Below are positions 5,771 through 8,456 of a stretch of 8,456 bases of DNA, piece after piece (position 1 is the stretch's first letter; every line of letters begins with the position of its first letter). The position numbers and the translations under genes are program-made. The notes beneath the pieces are model-generated. The model was not told the DNA's origin and ran no database searches. It was given only the letters and a program-made list of their open reading frames with translations. The DNA comes from REEB95 sp035632395. Its GTDB lineage: Bacteria; Pseudomonadota; Alphaproteobacteria; ATCC43930; CGMCC-115725. The DNA is taken from positions 1-8,456 of the forward strand of contig DASQGX010000011.1 in the NCBI GenBank assembly GCA_035632395.1. The letters are read 5' to 3'.

Positions 5771-6861
5771 CCGCTGTTGACCGGAACCGCGCCGCAGACT
5801 GGCTCGACCGGCTGTGGGCGCGTGGCCGGCGCTTTCTCGGCACCGAGCGCGCGATCATGGGCGGCGCGATGACCTGGGTGTCGGAGCGTAACCTGGTGGC
5901 TGCGCTGTCGAACGGCGGCGGCTTCGGCGTCATTGCCTGCGGCTCGATGAATCCGGCGCAGCTCGACGCCGAGATCGCTGCGACGCAGGCGCTCACTGCG
6001 AAGGCGTTCGGCGTCAACCTGATCACGCTCCATCCCCAGCTGCTGGACCTGATCGACGTCTGCACGAGACGCCGTGTCAGCCACGTCGTGCTCGCCGGCG
6101 CCTTGCCGCCAGCGCCGGCGGTCGCGCGCGTCAAGCAATCGGGCGCCAAGCTGCTGTGCTTCGCGCCAACGTTGTCGATCGCCAAGAAGCTGGTGCGCAT
6201 GGGCGCCGATGCGATCGTCATCGAGGGCATGGAGGCCGGCGGCCATATCGGGCCGGTCGCGACCAGCGTACTGGCGCAGGAAATCCTGCCGCATGTCAGC
6301 GAAGTGCCGGTCTTCGTCGCCGGCGGCATCGGCCATGGCGCGGCGATCGCCTCCTATCTCGAGATGGGTGCGTCGGGCGTACAGCTCGGCACGCGCTTCG
6401 TCTGTGCACATGAATCGATCGCACATCCGAACTTCAAGCGGGCCTTCATCCGTGCGGCGGCACGCGACGCCGTGCCGTCGGTGCAGCTCGACGCGCGCTT
6501 CCCGGTGATACCGGTGCGCGCCCTGGCCAACGACGGCACTCGCGCCTTCATGGAGAAACAGCGCGACGTCGTCGAGCGTTTCACCAAAGGCGCCTTATCG
6601 CAAAAAGACGCGCAGCTCGAGATCGAGCACTTCTGGGTCGGCGCCCTGCGCCGCGCCGTGATCGACGGCGACGTCGAGACCGGTTCGCTGATGGCGGGGC
6701 AAAGCGTCGGCATGGTGACGCGCGAGCAGTCGACCAAGGAGATTCTCGACGAGCTGGTGGCGCAGGCAATCGACGCACTGCTGACGCGAACCGGCGCGAC
6801 TCGCGAATGCGATACTGAGGGAGAGCGCGCGGCCGCTTTGCGCTCTCGGGCGGAAGCCTGA
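5767..6861 (+). CDS. FMN-dependent nitronate monooxygenase / YrpB-FabK-like oxidoreductase
   Basis: This is a 364-residue TIM-barrel flavoprotein of the nitronate monooxygenase (formerly 2-nitropropane dioxygenase) family. Known members oxidise alkyl nitronates using FMN and O2; relatives are FabK enoyl-ACP reductases. Signatures in order are AIMGGAMTWVSERNLVAALSNGGGFGVIACG (29-59, first FMN loop), GVNLITLHP (82-90), ADAIVIEGMEAGGHIGP (147-163) with H160 at the family's catalytic-His position, PVFVAGGIGHG (181-191), and GASGVQLGTRFV (201-212), the phosphate-binding part. The last approximately 15 residues are Glu/Arg/Ala-rich and probably disordered. The ATG overlaps the lysC stop (ATGA) and the stop overlaps the ptsP start (TGATG), so it is probably translationally coupled to both. 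The ribosome site is weak, as expected for coupling. The true substrate is unknown: FabK-like or other flavin oxidoreductase activity is possible, and the amino terminus is longer than the minimal family start. Confidence 0.85.
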   Translation: MTAVDRNRAADWLDRLWARGRRFLGTERAIMGGAMTWVSERNLVAALSNGGGFGVIACGSMNPAQLDAEIAATQALTAKAFGVNLITLHPQLLDLIDVCTRRRVSHVVLAGALPPAPAVARVKQSGAKLLCFAPTLSIAKKLVRMGADAIVIEGMEAGGHIGPVATSVLAQEILPHVSEVPVFVAGGIGHGAAIASYLEMGASGVQLGTRFVCAHESIAHPNFKRAFIRAAARDAVPSVQLDARFPVIPVRALANDGTRAFMEKQRDVVERFTKGALSQKDAQLEIEHFWVGALRRAVIDGDVETGSLMAGQSVGMVTREQSTKEILDELVAQAIDALLTRTGATRECDTEGERAAALRSRAEA

Positions 6862-8456
6862 TGGAACCCGGCGCGGCGGCCGCTGGGTCCCGCCGCGTCC
6901 TCCGTCGCTTGCGCGCCGTGATGGCCGGCGAAGGAACGGCCCAGCAGAAACTCGACAAGGTGGTGCGTATCGTCGCCGCGGACATGGTGGCCGAGGTGTG
7001 TTCGTGCTACATCCGCCGCGCCGGCGATTTGCTCGAACTGTTCGCGACCGAAGGCCTGCGGCCCGAAGCCGTGCACCGCACGCGGCTGCGGATCGGCGAA
7101 GGTCTCGTCGGTGTCATTGCAGCGACGGCGCGGCCGCTGGCACTGGCCGAGGCGCAATCGCATCCCGACTTCGCCTACCGTCCGGAAACCGGCGAAGAGG
7201 TCTACCACTCGCTGATGGGCGTGCCGATCCTGCGCGGCGGTCGCGTCCTCGGCGTGCTGGTGGTGCAGAACCGCACCCAACGGCACTACAGCGATGAAGA
7301 GATCGAGGCGCTGCAGACCATAGCCATGGTCCTGGCGGAGATCGCGGCCTCGGGCGACCTCGTCAGTCCGATGGAGCAGCAGCCCGGCGAAGGCAATGTC
7401 ACGCTGCCGACGCGGCTCGACGGCGTCCGGCTCAATGCCGGCCTCGCCGTCGGCCAGGCCGTGCTGCACCAGCCACGTATCACCATCCGCCGCATCGTTG
7501 CCGAAGACATCGCCACCGAGCTCGAACGGTTGCGGCAGGCGACGGCCGCGATGCAGACCGCAGTCGAAGAGCTATTGGCGCAAAGCGATATGCCCGCATC
7601 GGGCGAGCACCACGATGTGCTCGAAACCTACCGCATGTTCGCCGCCGACCGTGGCTGGTTGCAACGCATGGCCGAAGCCGTTCGCGGCGGCTTGACCGCT
7701 GAAGCGGCCGTGCAGCGCGTTCTCGAGGATACGCGCGCGCGCCTGTTGCAGGCGACCGACCCTTACATCAAGGAACGCCTTGCCGATCTCGAAGACGTCG
7801 CCAATCGCCTGCAATGGCACCTGACGGGCAATCCGATCACGGCGGCGCGCCAGGCCGAGCTGCCGGATGAATTCGTCGTCGTCGCGCGCAACATGGGTCC
7901 GGCGGAACTGCTCGATTATGACCGGCGCCGGCTGAAAGGCGTGGTGCTCGAGGAAGGCTCGCCCGGCGCCCATGTCGCGGTCGTGGCGCGCGCGCTCGAC
8001 ATTCCGGTGGTCGGCCGGGTCAAGGACGTGCTGCTGCGGGTCGAAGCCGGCGATTATGTCGTGGTCGATGGTGACGACGCCATCGTCGTGCTCCGGCCGA
8101 GCGAGGATCTGCTGCAGGCGGCCAACGCCCGCATCCAGATAAGGCAAGGACGGCAGGAGCAATACGCCGCGCTCCGGGATCTGCCAGCGCAAACCAAGGA
8201 CGGCGTACAGGTCGAGCTGAGCCTCAACGCCGGCATGCTGATCGATCTGCCCTATCTCGACGAAGCCGGCGCACAGGGCATCGGGTTATTTCGTACCGAG
8301 CTGCAATTCATGTTGCGTGACGATTTTCCGACCGTGGCACAGCAGTCGGCGCTCTACCGTCGCGTCCTCGACCAAGCCGGCGACCGGCCGGTTACTTTTC
8401 GCACCCTCGATATCGGCGGCGACAAGCTGCTGCCGTACATGGAAGGCGAACCCGAA
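6861..8456 (+). CDS. ptsP: Phosphoenolpyruvate-protein phosphotransferase PtsP, enzyme I-Ntr (3' end missing)
   Basis: This is enzyme I of the nitrogen phosphotransferase system, which transfers phosphate from PEP to NPr and on to EIIA-Ntr. The first 532 residues are present; the family is about 750, so roughly the last 30% lies beyond the right edge. Order: a GAF domain (about 25-165, with LRIGEGLVGVIAATARPLALAEAQSHPDF and GVPILRGGRVLGVLVVQN), which in homologues senses nitrogen status. Next is the NPr-binding alpha domain (about 185-320), then the swivelling His domain with GSPGAHVAVVARALDIPVVG and phospho-His at residue 371. The residues before that His are Gly-Ala, against Thr-Ser in E. 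coli enzyme I. The PEP-binding barrel opens with GIGLFRTELQFM (R478) and FRTLDIGGDKLLPYM (R514, D517). ATG at 6861 has GGAAG five bases upstream and overlaps the preceding stop codon. Confidence 0.95.
   Translation, partial: MEPGAAAAGSRRVLRRLRAVMAGEGTAQQKLDKVVRIVAADMVAEVCSCYIRRAGDLLELFATEGLRPEAVHRTRLRIGEGLVGVIAATARPLALAEAQSHPDFAYRPETGEEVYHSLMGVPILRGGRVLGVLVVQNRTQRHYSDEEIEALQTIAMVLAEIAASGDLVSPMEQQPGEGNVTLPTRLDGVRLNAGLAVGQAVLHQPRITIRRIVAEDIATELERLRQATAAMQTAVEELLAQSDMPASGEHHDVLETYRMFAADRGWLQRMAEAVRGGLTAEAAVQRVLEDTRARLLQATDPYIKERLADLEDVANRLQWHLTGNPITAARQAELPDEFVVVARNMGPAELLDYDRRRLKGVVLEEGSPGAHVAVVARALDIPVVGRVKDVLLRVEAGDYVVVDGDDAIVVLRPSEDLLQAANARIQIRQGRQEQYAALRDLPAQTKDGVQVELSLNAGMLIDLPYLDEAGAQGIGLFRTELQFMLRDDFPTVAQQSALYRRVLDQAGDRPVTFRTLDIGGDKLLPYMEGEPE

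Noticed and set aside
6354..7469. A 371-residue minus-strand open frame, and similar ones at 4829-5743 and 5749-6426
   Set aside because: All are antisense to lysC, the oxidoreductase or ptsP, whose motifs are unmistakable. Their translations show no recognisable domain and have His/Arg-rich composition.
1..8456. CRISPR array, insertion sequence, tRNA, phage or defence island
   Set aside because: No regularly spaced repeats, transposase motifs, terminal repeats, tRNA-like cloverleaf or defence genes were seen. Genes and composition look uniformly chromosomal.

Overview
The window is a GC-rich (about 65% by eye) stretch of an alphaproteobacterial chromosome, most likely from the Hyphomicrobiales (Bradyrhizobium/Rhodopseudomonas/Xanthobacteraceae-like). 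The grounds are a GcrA-family regulator, a TatA of rhizobial type, a two-domain cold-shock protein, ubiG divergent from lysC, and lysC upstream of a GAF-containing ptsP. The placement rests on recognising families and gene order, not on a database search. Gene density is high, there are no mobile elements, tRNAs, rRNAs or CRISPR arrays, and most genes are core housekeeping genes.

Layout. (1) 1-1202: the 5' end of tatA leaves the window on the minus strand. Divergent from it is a membrane-anchored protein with a Pro/Ala-rich linker and a degenerate staphylococcal-nuclease-like domain. (2) 1203-1261: a strong hairpin lies between two convergent genes. (3) 1262-2912: a short GcrA-family protein (minus) is divergent from a 12-helix MFS transporter (plus); a cluster of GANTC sites covers gcrA and the shared upstream region. 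(4) 2922-4411: a double cold-shock-domain protein and ubiG, both on the minus strand, are separated by a 116-bp leader with inverted repeats; ubiG contains a perfect 28-bp palindrome. (5) 4412-4549: a divergent ubiG/lysC promoter region. (6) 4550-8456: a tightly packed plus-strand operon of lysC (aspartate kinase), an FMN-dependent nitronate monooxygenase/YrpB-like oxidoreductase, and ptsP (enzyme I of the nitrogen PTS, running off the right edge). Both junctions are stop/start overlaps.

How the genes may work together. lysC opens the aspartate-family amino acid pathway. PtsP phosphorylates NPr and EIIA-Ntr in response to nitrogen status, through its GAF domain. Co-transcription with a nitronate/flavin oxidoreductase suggests a nitrogen-linked unit, but the oxidoreductase's role is not established by the sequence. 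UbiG performs the O-methylations of ubiquinone synthesis. I see no clearly novel multi-gene system. The points most worth checking are the 28-bp palindrome in ubiG, the GANTC cluster around gcrA, the SNase-like domain lacking its catalytic residues, and the three-gene overlapping operon.
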